Positions 48,697-58,998 of a stretch of DNA of 64,000 nucleotides are shown here, in pieces. The notes beneath the pieces are model-generated. The model did no database searches and was not told the origin of the DNA. It worked only from the letters and a program-made list of their open reading frames with translations. Source of the DNA: Pseudomonas sp. MH9.2 (GTDB taxonomy: Bacteria; Pseudomonadota; Gammaproteobacteria; Pseudomonadales; Pseudomonadaceae); NCBI RefSeq assembly GCF_034353875.1, contig NZ_CP133784.1, forward strand, positions 1,054,001 through 1,118,000, given 5' to 3'. Positions within the stretch are counted from its first letter, which is position 1. Each line of letters begins with the position of its first letter. Position numbers and translations under genes: made by a program.

Positions 48697-49048
48697 TATG
48701 CAACTCCTTCATAAAATGAACTGACCCTATTTTAGAGTTCGCATTCAGTCCTGAAGAGCGTTATGGATATTATCCTTGTAGGACGCATCTGAAGAATTTG
48801 AAATATGAGTCTTACAGACAGCGGGTATTCCGTTTGGGCGCCTGAGACGAGCTCTATTAAATAAAATTCGAGCGATTGACAATCACCTTCAATTGCTATT
48901 GGTTCGATTTTAGACAGCACCCCCATAACTATGTACCACCCGATGGCTGTGGGGCCTGTTTCCAACGCAATGCTTTCAGACGAACGCTTATGAGCCGCTA
49001 TCGATGACGCGACAGCGACAGGTGTCTCAAACCATCAGGAGAGTCAAC
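48697..49048. other. Divergent intergenic region between autotransporter and module gene
   Basis: No convincing gene. It holds a TGTAGG motif copy at 48778-48795 and an AACTA...TACCACCC element at about 48927-48945 that recurs near the other module genes. Promoters for both divergent genes must lie here. Confidence 0.55.
48778..48795. promoter_or_regulatory. Copy of the TGTAGG-N6 motif upstream of the autotransporter
   Basis: TGTAGGACGCATCTGAAG: left arm intact, right arm degraded. It shares TGTAGGA-GC--CTGAA with 44969. It lies about 80 bases upstream of the autotransporter start on the minus strand. Confidence 0.4.
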
Positions 49049-50900
49049 ATGCAAAACTACGACAACCAAACAGCTGGCACTAGAGGAACTTCCATGGAGC
49101 TGCCCACCATTTCAATTGCTGACCCTGTGGATGGACTTTTACAGCGTCGGGATTTAGAGAGCACTATCACTGTCAGCTTTCCAACTTGGCCGGATGCGAT
49201 GGAGGGTGATTATTACCAACTGCTCATTAATAATGCTCTGAAGGGGGAACAAAAGCAGCTAGGGAGCAATCCGACGCCCGGTGAAATACTGACGTTTGAA
49301 ATTTTTATTTCTGATCGCTGGGAAGAGGGTGCTCATACGCTGGCTTACCACACCAAGCGCTTCATCGGCGGCACCCCCAATGTATCTGCCTCCACCCCCG
49401 TCATCATTGACCGTACCCCTCCCGGCGGCGGCACACTCGCACCGCTGATGTTCCCGAGCGAAAGTGAAAACGGCCTGACCTCCGCCGAACTGTCGGCCAT
49501 GGGCAACGTGCTGGTGGCGAACGTGCCGGGGTATTTCGACATGAAATGGGGGGATGTGATTCGCAGCTATTGGGCGGGCCAGCCAGGACCGGTCCATACG
49601 GTGCTGGCGGAAGAACTGACCGACCCGGCCATCAGCCTGAGCTTCGACCGCACCTATCTGGAGTCGCTGGAGGATGGCGAGGTCGCAGTGACCTACACCG
49701 TGACCGACCGCGCAGGCAATACCTCGGTGGTGTCGCAAGCGGCCAGCGTTGTGCTGCGCATCAAAAATACCCCGACCGATCTGCTGCCACCCATGGTGCC
49801 GCAGGCCGACGATGGGCTGATCGATGACACCGATGGTGCGGGTGGATATTCCGGCGTACACCCATGCCGAGGCCGGGGACGCCATAACCCTGCTATGGGG
49901 CAGCGTAGCCTTACCCGAGTATCGGCTGACTGCCGCTGAGCTCGGCCAAGCGGTGCTGTTCTCCATGGCGGTGGCCTATCCGAGTCTGGTGCAGGCCGGC
50001 GATGGCAAGATCGAGGTTCGCTATGAAGTACGCCGCGAAGGGCAATTGCTCGCCACCTCGCCGAGCCTGGAGGTGCAGGTGTTTCTGACAGTGCCGGGCC
50101 CGCAGGACGACTCGCCGCACACCTTGATCAACGAAGCGCTGGCCGCGCCGGTCATTAAAGGCAGAAGCGATAACGCCAATCGACAGGACAACGTCCTTGA
50201 TGAAGACGATTACCTGCTCAGCGCCGACACGGTGATTGCCTGGCGTGGGGGGTTCAAGCGCTGCGACCTGATCAATCTGTTCTGGGGCGCCTCGACCGTG
50301 CCGGTGGTTCGGCCAATCAATCAGAACGACGTTGATACAGCAACCGATCTGCTGATCTGCCTGCCCAATCGGGTCATCACCGCTGAAGGCGTGTGCAAGC
50401 CGGTTTCAGTGCGTTACACCGTGACGCATGCGGGCAACCCCAACACCTCATATTCGCCAAGCCAACCGGTGAAGCTGGTGTCGAAAGGACAATTGCCGGG
50501 CGGTGAAACCGGCCTCGGTGCGCCGCTGTTTATCCAGGCCAATGCGTATTGCACGCTGGAACCGGCAGGCAGCCCGGACGGCAGCCCGAACGGCACCGCA
50601 GTGCACATCAACCCCTACCGGAACATGCAGGTCGGCGATGTTATTCAATTGTCGTTCACCGGGTTCGACGCCATGAGTGGCGGTGATCCGGTGGTGGCCG
50701 CGTCGGACCGTCAGGAACAGGTGGTGAGCGACAATGACCTGCTCAAAGGCTGCCGGTTCATGATTGCCCACACCTGTTTGATGGCCATCCAGCGGGGTCG
50801 AGCGGAAGCGCGCTACGAGGTGATCAATACCCATGGGCAGGCGAGTTCATTAAAGGCAGGCACTTATGTCGATATGCGCACGCCTGCGCCGGGGTGCTGA
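49049..50900 (+). pseudogene. Five-module paralogue interrupted by a frameshift
   Basis: Two overlapping frames (49049-49939 and 49824-50900) together match the intact 619-residue neighbour end to end. Frame 1 gives modules 1-2 (WPDAMEGDYYQLLINNAL, TYTVTDRAGNTSVV) and reaches QADDGLIDDTDG. Frame 2 continues with VRVDIPAYTHAEAGDAITLLWG and modules 3-5 (NLFWGASTVPVV, GRAEARYEVINTHG). The switch is by one base near 49836, where the neighbour reads through. No slippery sequence is present, so this is a mutation or a sequence error. Repaired, it would be about 617 residues. ATG 49049 follows CAGGAGAG. No signal peptide. Confidence 0.75.
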
Positions 50901-50953
50901 ACGCGCTTGCTCGTTCAACAGATAAGAAAAAACTATTTATTTACCACCCACTG

Positions 50954-50982
50954 TTGACAGGTCACGAAAACCTCTATTAGTT
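50954..50982 (+). promoter_or_regulatory. Upstream block TTGACAG-N9-ACCTCTATTAGTT (copy 2)
   Basis: Same block as at 45043-45071, with identical spacing. Here it lies about 180 bases before the intact module gene at 51162 and follows TTACCACCCA, which is also found near copy 1. Candidate promoter. Confidence 0.5.
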
Positions 50983-51108
50983 CAATGACAGATAAAGCGT
51001 TTACACCGTTTATCTAACCGCCATTATCCCGCGTGATAACGGGCCCTATACATCGATAACCACGCAACTTTAACCCTAAAAGTTGTCGGGCTTTTATTGC
51101 CAAAAAAA

Positions 51109-51140
51109 CGCGGAAAACTGCTCTTCAGCAGAATACCGCG
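51109..51140 (+). promoter_or_regulatory. 5'UTR hairpin directly before the ribosome binding site of the 51162 gene
   Basis: CGCGG...CTGCT-CTTC-AGCAG...CCGCG forms a two-part stem with a symmetric 4-by-4 internal loop, ending 9 bases before AGGAG. It could modulate translation or mRNA stability. Confidence 0.4.
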
Positions 51141-51161
51141 CATTCACTCAGGAGAATAACC

Positions 51162-53021
51162 ATGTGTACTTCAAATGCTTTGATTCGCCGTCATTCACAT
51201 CGCGCACCGCGTGCATTAGTTCCACCGGTACTGCCCACTGCATTGGTCGACGGTCTTTTACCCGCTGCACTATTGACCGCACCAATCCCTGTAACATTCC
51301 CTGTATGGGACGATGCTGTCGAGGGTGACTACTACCAATTGCTGCTGGATAACGTACTTGTCGGCGTGCAAGGACAACTTCCGGCGAACCCGATCCCGGG
51401 CACTGAACTGACCCTGGATATTCCAGTTGATAGTTTGACCGGCGCGCAGGACGGTAACCACACGCTGGCGTACCTCTCTCGGCGTTTTATTGGTGGTACG
51501 CCCAATGTGTCGGCAGCAACTCCGATCGTGTTCGACCGACAGGCGCCAGGCGGTTCGCTGCTGTCGCCGCTGATTTTCCCGAGGGTCGTCAATGATGGCC
51601 TGACCTCGGACGAACTGACCGCGATGGCGGATGTGTTGGTCGGTGAAGTACCGGCCTACTTCGACATCAAACTGGGTGATGTCATCCAGACTTACTGGGC
51701 TGGCCAGAAAGGTCCGGAACATACCGTGCAACAGGCCGAAGTACCCGGCGGTGGCACGCAGCCTGAGCGGATCATGATCGGGTTTACCCGCGTATATCTG
51801 GAAGCATTGGGCGATATCAAAGAGGACGTGTACTACGTCATCACTGATCGTGCCGGTAACATTTCAGTGGATTCAGAACCGGTGGCGTTCCAACTTGCAC
51901 TGCATGAATCCGCAGTCGATCTGCCCGCGCCGATTATCGCTCAAGCCGATGACCGTGTTATCAGCGATGCCGACGCGAAGCAGTCTGTGAGCGTAGACAT
52001 TCCTGCGTACGACGGTGTGCAACCGGGTGATGAGGTCACGCTGTATTGGGGTGCCAATAGCCTGCCGATGCAGTCTGTTGAGGCAGGAGACGAAAACGAA
52101 GACCCTATTTTCACCCTGCTGGTGAACTACGCCACCGTCGCATTAACACCTGATGGCGACGTAGACGTGTACTACGAAGTGCGTCGCAACACCCTGTTGT
52201 TTGGCACTTCCGCAGTGAAGACCGTCAATGTCGTGCTGGATCTTCCAGGTCCTGTGAGTCCTGAAAAACCGATCATCCGTGGGGCCAGCACCAACCCCGA
52301 CGATACCGACAACGTAATCGACGAAAACGATTACCTGCAACCGGCCACTGCCATCATCGCCTGGAAAAGCGGGTTTATTGAGGACGATCAAATCAGCCTG
52401 TTCTGGGGGCAGCAGCCGGTGCCGGTGCTATATCGGATCAAGCTTTCCGATGTCACGGCAGCAGCAGACCTGTCGTTGACGGTTCCTAACGCGTTGATCT
52501 CTAACGAAGGCACCGGCACGGACATTCGGGTCAATTACACCGTGACGCATACGGGTAATCCCAAGACAACCTACTCGGCGTCTCAAAGCGTGATTGTGAG
52601 ACGCAAGGGCGAGTTGCCAGGCGGCGAAAACGGGCTGCAGCCACCGGAATTCCAGCGGGTGACTGAAAACGGCGGTATTGGGGCGATCCTCAACCCCGAT
52701 GGTGCCACTTTATTGGTCAAGCCTTACGAGAATATTAAAACGGGCGACGTATTGAACTTTACATTCCTGGGATGGAAAGGTTTGTTCGAAGGCCCGCAAG
52801 TTCCAGAAGCAACGTACACCTTTACCACTGAGCCACTGACCGAACAACAAACTCGCGAAGATTACGAGTTCACCGTGCCGGATGCGAACCTGCGTCTGAT
52901 TTGTTTCGGTCGCGCCGAAGCCATGTTTAAAATCAACAGTATTACCGGCCCTGCTACTTCCGGTATTGCAAAAGTCTTTATTGACATGGTCACCCCTGGC
53001 GAAGGCTGTGCAAAGCCTTGA
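51162..53021 (+). CDS. Intact five-module repeat protein, family unknown
   Basis: A 619-residue protein made of five related beta-rich modules at about 41-130, 150-248, 262-362, 375-482 and 495-612. The shared core is G-D-x-(I/V)-x-(L/T)-x-W-G/A (GDVIQTYWAG, GDEVTLYWGA, DQISLFWGQ), then a variable loop, then (V/I)-x-Y-x-(V/I)-T/R (VYYVITDRAGN, VYYEVRRN, VNYTVTHTGN). This suggests Ig-like sandwiches. No signal peptide, membrane helix or known secretion signal is visible; the N terminus is Arg/Pro-rich. CAGGAG precedes the ATG. Paralogues flank it on both sides. Function not recognised; an adhesin- or insecticidal-type surface protein is only one guess. Confidence 0.8.
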   Translation: MCTSNALIRRHSHRAPRALVPPVLPTALVDGLLPAALLTAPIPVTFPVWDDAVEGDYYQLLLDNVLVGVQGQLPANPIPGTELTLDIPVDSLTGAQDGNHTLAYLSRRFIGGTPNVSAATPIVFDRQAPGGSLLSPLIFPRVVNDGLTSDELTAMADVLVGEVPAYFDIKLGDVIQTYWAGQKGPEHTVQQAEVPGGGTQPERIMIGFTRVYLEALGDIKEDVYYVITDRAGNISVDSEPVAFQLALHESAVDLPAPIIAQADDRVISDADAKQSVSVDIPAYDGVQPGDEVTLYWGANSLPMQSVEAGDENEDPIFTLLVNYATVALTPDGDVDVYYEVRRNTLLFGTSAVKTVNVVLDLPGPVSPEKPIIRGASTNPDDTDNVIDENDYLQPATAIIAWKSGFIEDDQISLFWGQQPVPVLYRIKLSDVTAAADLSLTVPNALISNEGTGTDIRVNYTVTHTGNPKTTYSASQSVIVRRKGELPGGENGLQPPEFQRVTENGGIGAILNPDGATLLVKPYENIKTGDVLNFTFLGWKGLFEGPQVPEATYTFTTEPLTEQQTREDYEFTVPDANLRLICFGRAEAMFKINSITGPATSGIAKVFIDMVTPGEGCAKP

Positions 53022-53030
53022 TCTCGCGTG

Positions 53031-53053
53031 TGGGCCGCCGAACAGCGGCCCAC
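53031..53053 (+). terminator. Hairpin between the two large module genes
   Basis: TGGGCCGC and GCGGCCCA pair perfectly around CGAACA, followed by CTTTCATT. A weak terminator or attenuator; partial read-through into the 53091 gene is likely because no other promoter is evident. Confidence 0.55.
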
Positions 53054-53090
53054 TTTCATTGTGACTAATACTGACCCTGTGAGTAACGAC

Positions 53091-56000
53091 ATGGATTCTT
53101 TAAAACAGACAACATTGCTGGCAAAACCAAAGCTGCACAGCACTAACGACCCCAGTGGCATCGGTCACCTCGATACGCTAGATCCTTCGGTCCCTGTACT
53201 GATCCGGATCGGTCCCTATATTGGCATGATGGACAGTGACTACATCGAGTTGTTTTGGGGCGACCAGGAAGGATCGATTGCTAATTACACAGTTAAACCT
53301 GGCGATACTGCCGAAGGGACGGGCTCTTTTGTCACGCTGCCGGTGGATCAACGGTACATCGTGCCACCTGCGGACATTAATCCACACTATCGGGTAGACA
53401 CTTGGTATACGGTAAAAAGACTGGTGGGCGGCACGTTCAATAAATCCGAACGCCTGCCAATAACCGTAAAACTGACGGTCCCCGGCGGCATTGATAACAC
53501 GCCTGACACGCCTTATATCAATGAGAACCTGAGCCTGTGCACGATAACGCCCGAGGGCACTATCGGTAACGGAGACCTCGATCAGGTGACGGTCAATATC
53601 GCAGCCTATCAAAACATGGAGATCAACGATGCGATCACCGTTTTCTGGCACGGAACACCCGTGAGGCACTCGCTGGATGAGCTTCCAGCGGCGGATCAAC
53701 TCATTAGCGTGTCGATCCCCCGAGAAACCATTATTGGCGCGGGTGACTCCGACACACTGGTGGGAATGTACGAAGTTCGTGACACCGTAAACAACTGGTC
53801 GCGCTTTTCCCTCCCCACGTATGTCGAAGTCGAAGCTGGCAACTCCACCCTTCCCGCCCCGGTCGCACCACAAGCGGCCAATATGGAGTTGGACCTTGCA
53901 TCCCTTGCCGGGGCCGATGTGCAGGCGCTGGTGCTGTCTTATCCGGGGATCAATGCCACGGACGAAATCACTTTCACCGTCGAGCGCAACACGGCGGAAG
54001 GGTTGGGGCTGGACCCTTATGTCGCGATGAAACCGGTGGGCACGTCCATCGGGTTTGTGCAGTTCCTGATTCCCAATGAACAATTCGAGCCGATTGCCCA
54101 AGGCCGGGCGCGGCTCAAGTACAAGGTCAGGAAAGTGTCCGGCGAGGAGCAGCGCTCCAAGAGCCTGCCGCTGACCATCGTGGGTGAGGCTCAGGTGCTG
54201 GCGCCACCGAAGTTGCCTGCTGCGGAGGAGAATAACGGTGTGCTCGACCCGACGGCGCACAATGTCATCGCCCAAGTGCCAGCGTATTACTTCATGGCCG
54301 ATGGCAATGACGTCACTCTGGTGTGGATGGGCAAGACCGCCAGCGGTGCCAATGTGATTCATGAAGAGGTGAAAAACCTCAACAGTGATGACGTTGGGCA
54401 AACGGTGGCGTTCTTGATCCCTGACGATAAAGTCAGTGCGCTGGCGGGCGGTACGCTTGAACTTTATTACACGGTGACTACATTCGCCCGGGCGTTTTTC
54501 AAATCGCCTTCGCTGCAGGTGCAAGTCGGCACTGACGGGGGCGCATTGTTACCGTCCCCCTCTGTCGATGGCGCAAGTGCAGATGGTGTGCTTGATCCGG
54601 CGGACATCGTGCTAGAAGCCGTGGTTCGTGTCAGGCCATACGCGGGCATGGCGCCGCTGGACAAGGTCACGTTGCATTGGGATGGCAGCACGCCGGACGC
54701 CAGCTACAGCACTAGCACAACACTCAACAGCGGCATGTTGGGCAAGGACGTCATTTTCCGGGTCAAAAAGCACTATGTGGACGCCAACCTCGATGGCAGC
54801 GTTGCTGTGCGGTATGAGGTGGTGCGTGGTAATCGCACGCTTGCCTCGGAAACGCTGCTACTCAAAATCGGCGCCACGGTCATCACTCCCCTGCCCGATC
54901 CAACGGTCAAGGAAGCCAAAGAAGATGGCACCCTTGACCCTGTCGATACGTTCAATGGAGCAACAGTGGTCATTGACGCCAGCGCGAATCTGAAGGAAGG
55001 CGACTTCGTGACCGTGTCATGGCAATCGCCGGGCGGGAGGTACGCTAAAGATAAAGCCATCTCCGCCAGTCAAGCAGGACAAGAGTTGTTGGTGATTTTT
55101 TCGGGAACGATAGTTGCCAATGACCTCGGCAATAAGGTGCAGATTTATTATGTAGTCACCCGCGTCGACGGCACGATTGAACAGTCAAACGTCCTTGATC
55201 TGCTGATCGACACAGCCCTCTCTCACCTTCCCAAGCCGGCTGTCGCAGGTGTAGACGTTAATAACATCATGAACCTGGAAAACGTACCTGGTTATGGCGT
55301 ACTGATAACAGTCCCCCGTTACACCGGCATCGATGAAAAAGACAGCATCGTCGTTAAATGGGACGGACCTCAAAACCACGTAACCCCTGCGAAAGAGGCT
55401 GGCACTGCGGCTAATATTGAATTCGTCGTGCCCAAATCCGTTGTGATCGGCAGCGCCGATGGTGCCGTTCAGGTCACTTACGAGGTGACTCGTAATAATG
55501 CTTTGCCGCTGGTTTCGCCGGCGACTGCGTTCAAGGTCGTGGCCGGCGCCAAGCCTCCGTTGATCATCGACACCTCTAAACTGGTGCTGAGCGCTCGGCA
55601 CTTGCGAGCAGCGGCCACGCCTAAGTTTCCACCTGCCGGAGCGTTCGCGCAGCGAGTGGCCTCGGGTGGGGTCGCACCTTACCGTTACGAGTCCAGCGCA
55701 CCAACGATTGCGGAGGTCGACGCAACGGGACGAGTCATCTCGGTCAGCAATGGCGCTGCCGCCATCATCGTCACTGACAGCGCGGGTCAACGCGTCAGCT
55801 ATAACGTAAAAACCTCAAATGTCCTGACGTTTGTGTATTTCATCTTCCACACCTACACCGAAGCTATGAAACCGGTAAACAGCGCGGGTGCGCACATGCC
55901 TTCGTTGGCCGACTGGAATACATTACGTGCCAATTACGGCGGTGATCCGGGACTCAGCTACGAAGCAGGCCGAGATAGCCGCGCTTGGGCTGCGGACGTT

Positions 56001-56111
56001 GCCGGTTTAGGTAAACGCTGGGCGATTTTTCCCCGGGATGGCCGAACGTTAGCACTCAAAGACGTCGGTTTTGGCGGGGAAGCGGCTCACGCGTTCGGCA
56101 TGAAGGGCTGA
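53091..56111 (+). CDS. Giant module-repeat protein with Big2-like and unique C-terminal domains
   Basis: About 1006 residues. Seven modules of roughly 100 residues follow one another (for example DYIELFWGDQ, DAITVFWHGT, NDVTLVWMGK, DKVTLHWDGS, DFVTVSWQSP, DSIVVKWDGP). Then comes a Big2-like Ig domain (PYRYESSAPTIAEVDATGRV, about 840-905) and a last domain of about 90 residues with WNTLRANYGG and GLGKRWAIFPRDGRTL. Such modules with a terminal lectin-like unit are common in intimin/invasin-type adhesins, but no membrane anchor or signal peptide is present. ATG 53091 is preferred because the frame upstream runs through a terminator hairpin; a GTG at 53028 is the alternative. Function unknown. 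Confidence 0.78.
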   Translation: MDSLKQTTLLAKPKLHSTNDPSGIGHLDTLDPSVPVLIRIGPYIGMMDSDYIELFWGDQEGSIANYTVKPGDTAEGTGSFVTLPVDQRYIVPPADINPHYRVDTWYTVKRLVGGTFNKSERLPITVKLTVPGGIDNTPDTPYINENLSLCTITPEGTIGNGDLDQVTVNIAAYQNMEINDAITVFWHGTPVRHSLDELPAADQLISVSIPRETIIGAGDSDTLVGMYEVRDTVNNWSRFSLPTYVEVEAGNSTLPAPVAPQAANMELDLASLAGADVQALVLSYPGINATDEITFTVERNTAEGLGLDPYVAMKPVGTSIGFVQFLIPNEQFEPIAQGRARLKYKVRKVSGEEQRSKSLPLTIVGEAQVLAPPKLPAAEENNGVLDPTAHNVIAQVPAYYFMADGNDVTLVWMGKTASGANVIHEEVKNLNSDDVGQTVAFLIPDDKVSALAGGTLELYYTVTTFARAFFKSPSLQVQVGTDGGALLPSPSVDGASADGVLDPADIVLEAVVRVRPYAGMAPLDKVTLHWDGSTPDASYSTSTTLNSGMLGKDVIFRVKKHYVDANLDGSVAVRYEVVRGNRTLASETLLLKIGATVITPLPDPTVKEAKEDGTLDPVDTFNGATVVIDASANLKEGDFVTVSWQSPGGRYAKDKAISASQAGQELLVIFSGTIVANDLGNKVQIYYVVTRVDGTIEQSNVLDLLIDTALSHLPKPAVAGVDVNNIMNLENVPGYGVLITVPRYTGIDEKDSIVVKWDGPQNHVTPAKEAGTAANIEFVVPKSVVIGSADGAVQVTYEVTRNNALPLVSPATAFKVVAGAKPPLIIDTSKLVLSARHLRAAATPKFPPAGAFAQRVASGGVAPYRYESSAPTIAEVDATGRVISVSNGAAAIIVTDSAGQRVSYNVKTSNVLTFVYFIFHTYTEAMKPVNSAGAHMPSLADWNTLRANYGGDPGLSYEAGRDSRAWAADVAGLGKRWAIFPRDGRTLALKDVGFGGEAAHAFGMKG

Positions 56112-56128
56112 TTGAACGACTAAGTTCC

Positions 56129-56165
56129 AAGTACTAAGCCTGCGATGCCGCAGGCTTAGTACTTT
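56129..56165. terminator. Perfect 16-bp bidirectional terminator
   Basis: AAGTACTAAGCCTGCG (56129-56144), loop ATGC, CGCAGGCTTAGTACTT (56149-56164). It marks the right end of the accessory interval and also serves the converging hydrolase gene. Confidence 0.85.
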
Positions 56166-56172
56166 AAACGGA

Positions 56173-56862
56173 CTACTTCATCAAAAAATCTACCAGCCTT
56201 TCGGCCGCTTGATCCAACACCGCATCGCTACTCACACCCGCCGACTTCAACGGTTTCAGGTCGTGATTGCCTGTCGGCACCCAATAAATATCGATAGCGC
56301 TGGATAATTCATACCCGTCTACCGCCTCCCGATTCCCCAACGCGTCCCTTTCCCCCTGCACGATCAAGGTTGACGTCTTCAATTCAGCCAAATGCGCCAC
56401 CCGAGGTTTTTCCGGTTTGCCCACGGCATAGAACGGGTAACCCAGACACACCAGCGCATCTGCGCCCAGCTCATCAGCCACCAGACTGGCCATTCGTCCG
56501 CCCATGGACTTACCCCCGACAGCCAGGCGTCCAGCGACGTGTGGTCGCACCTGGGCATAGACCTGCCGCCAGCAGTCGAGCAATTGCGCTTGAGGGTTGG
56601 GGGGACGTTTGCGGCCGTCGAGGCGTCGTTGAGCCATGTAGGGAAACTCGAAGCGCATCACGTTGACACCCCGCACGGCAAGGCGTGCAGCCATGTCGGT
56701 CATAAATTCGCTGTCCATGGGTGCGCCTGCGCCATGGGCCAGGATCAGGGTCGGCGACGTGTCAAAAAACCTCTGAGGAGCGGGACTCCATAACCAGCCA
56801 TTAGTTCGCGCCAGTAGTTCGCATTGATCCCCGTCAATACCGGCACTTAGTCCTTCTCTCAT
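56173..56862 (-). CDS. Alpha/beta hydrolase of the KANL3/Tex30 type
   Basis: A 229-residue alpha/beta hydrolase. The oxyanion region is LILAHGAGAPMDSEFM, the nucleophile elbow is GGKSMGGRMAS (Ser in K-S-M-G-G), the acid is in VQGERDALGN and the His is in PTGNHDLKPLK. The motif set matches the dienelactone-hydrolase-like KANL3/Tex30 family. The gene lies upstream of ccoN, as PA1558 does in P. aeruginosa (synteny knowledge). No secretion signal. GAGGT precedes ATG 56862. Substrate unknown. Confidence 0.88.
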   Translation of the reverse strand: MREGLSAGIDGDQCELLARTNGWLWSPAPQRFFDTSPTLILAHGAGAPMDSEFMTDMAARLAVRGVNVMRFEFPYMAQRRLDGRKRPPNPQAQLLDCWRQVYAQVRPHVAGRLAVGGKSMGGRMASLVADELGADALVCLGYPFYAVGKPEKPRVAHLAELKTSTLIVQGERDALGNREAVDGYELSSAIDIYWVPTGNHDLKPLKSAGVSSDAVLDQAAERLVDFLMK

Positions 56863-56951
56863 GCTTACCTCGCTTTTGATTAGTCTGCCTATAACTCGGT
56901 GCTATGACTCGGACCTCTGATCCGGACCAAAGAAGATGGGAACACACCTAA

Positions 56952-58376
<1,425 letters not shown>

Positions 58377-58386
58377 GGAGTTCGCC

Positions 58387-58995
58387 ATGAAACACGAAAC
58401 AATCGAGAAAAACGTCGGCCTACTGATGTTGTTGATGGTCTTGGCTGTGAGCATCGGTGGCCTGACACAAATCGTCCCGCTGTTCTTTCAGGACGTGACC
58501 AATAAGCCGGTTGAAGGCATGAAGCCCTACACCGCGCTGCAGCTGGAAGGTCGCGATGTCTACATCGCCAACGGCTGTGTGGGTTGTCACTCGCAGATGA
58601 TCCGTCCGTTCCGTGCTGAAACAGAACGCTACGGGCACTACTCGGTCGCCGGTGAAAGCGTCTGGGACCATCCGTTCCTGTGGGGCTCCAAGCGTACCGG
58701 GCCTGATCTGGCACGGGTCGGTGGGCGTTACTCCGATGACTGGCAGCGCGCGCACTTGTACAACCCGCGCAACGTGGTGCCTGAGTCGAAAATGCCTGGC
58801 TATCCATGGATGGTGAACGAGCCTGTCGACAGCAGCCACACCGTAACCAAGCTCAAAACCATGCGCAGCCTCGGCGTGCCTTACACCGACGCCGACATCG
58901 CCGGGGCCGTTGAAACGCTCAAAGGCAAAACCCAGATGGATGCACTGATTGCCTACTTGCAGGTACTCGGCACCTCGATCAAGAGCAAGAGGTAA
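58387..58995 (+). CDS. ccoO: Cytochrome cbb3 oxidase subunit II (first operon)
   Basis: A 202-residue membrane-anchored monoheme cytochrome c. One N-terminal helix ([24 protein letters not shown]) precedes the CXXCH motif in [14 protein letters not shown], and the Met ligand is in the [11 protein letters not shown] segment. It passes electrons from CcoP to CcoN. GAGGAG lies just before the ATG. It differs from the second copy mainly after residue 140 ([16 protein letters not shown] against [16 protein letters not shown]). Confidence 0.96.
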   Translation: MKHETIEKNVGLLMLLMVLAVSIGGLTQIVPLFFQDVTNKPVEGMKPYTALQLEGRDVYIANGCVGCHSQMIRPFRAETERYGHYSVAGESVWDHPFLWGSKRTGPDLARVGGRYSDDWQRAHLYNPRNVVPESKMPGYPWMVNEPVDSSHTVTKLKTMRSLGVPYTDADIAGAVETLKGKTQMDALIAYLQVLGTSIKSKR

Positions 58996-58998
58996 GCC

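Noticed and set aside
48732..48965. 77-codon open frame on the minus strand before the autotransporter
   Set aside because: No ribosome binding site, no protein-like pattern, and it covers the shared regulatory motifs. It is more likely the autotransporter leader region.
49824..49850. Programmed ribosomal frameshift in the 49049-50900 gene
   Set aside because: No slippery heptamer, internal Shine-Dalgarno or downstream pseudoknot could be seen, and the intact paralogue needs none.
44950..56170. Prophage, integron or transposon origin for the accessory interval
   Set aside because: No integrase, transposase, phage structural gene, tRNA edge or att-like direct repeat was found.
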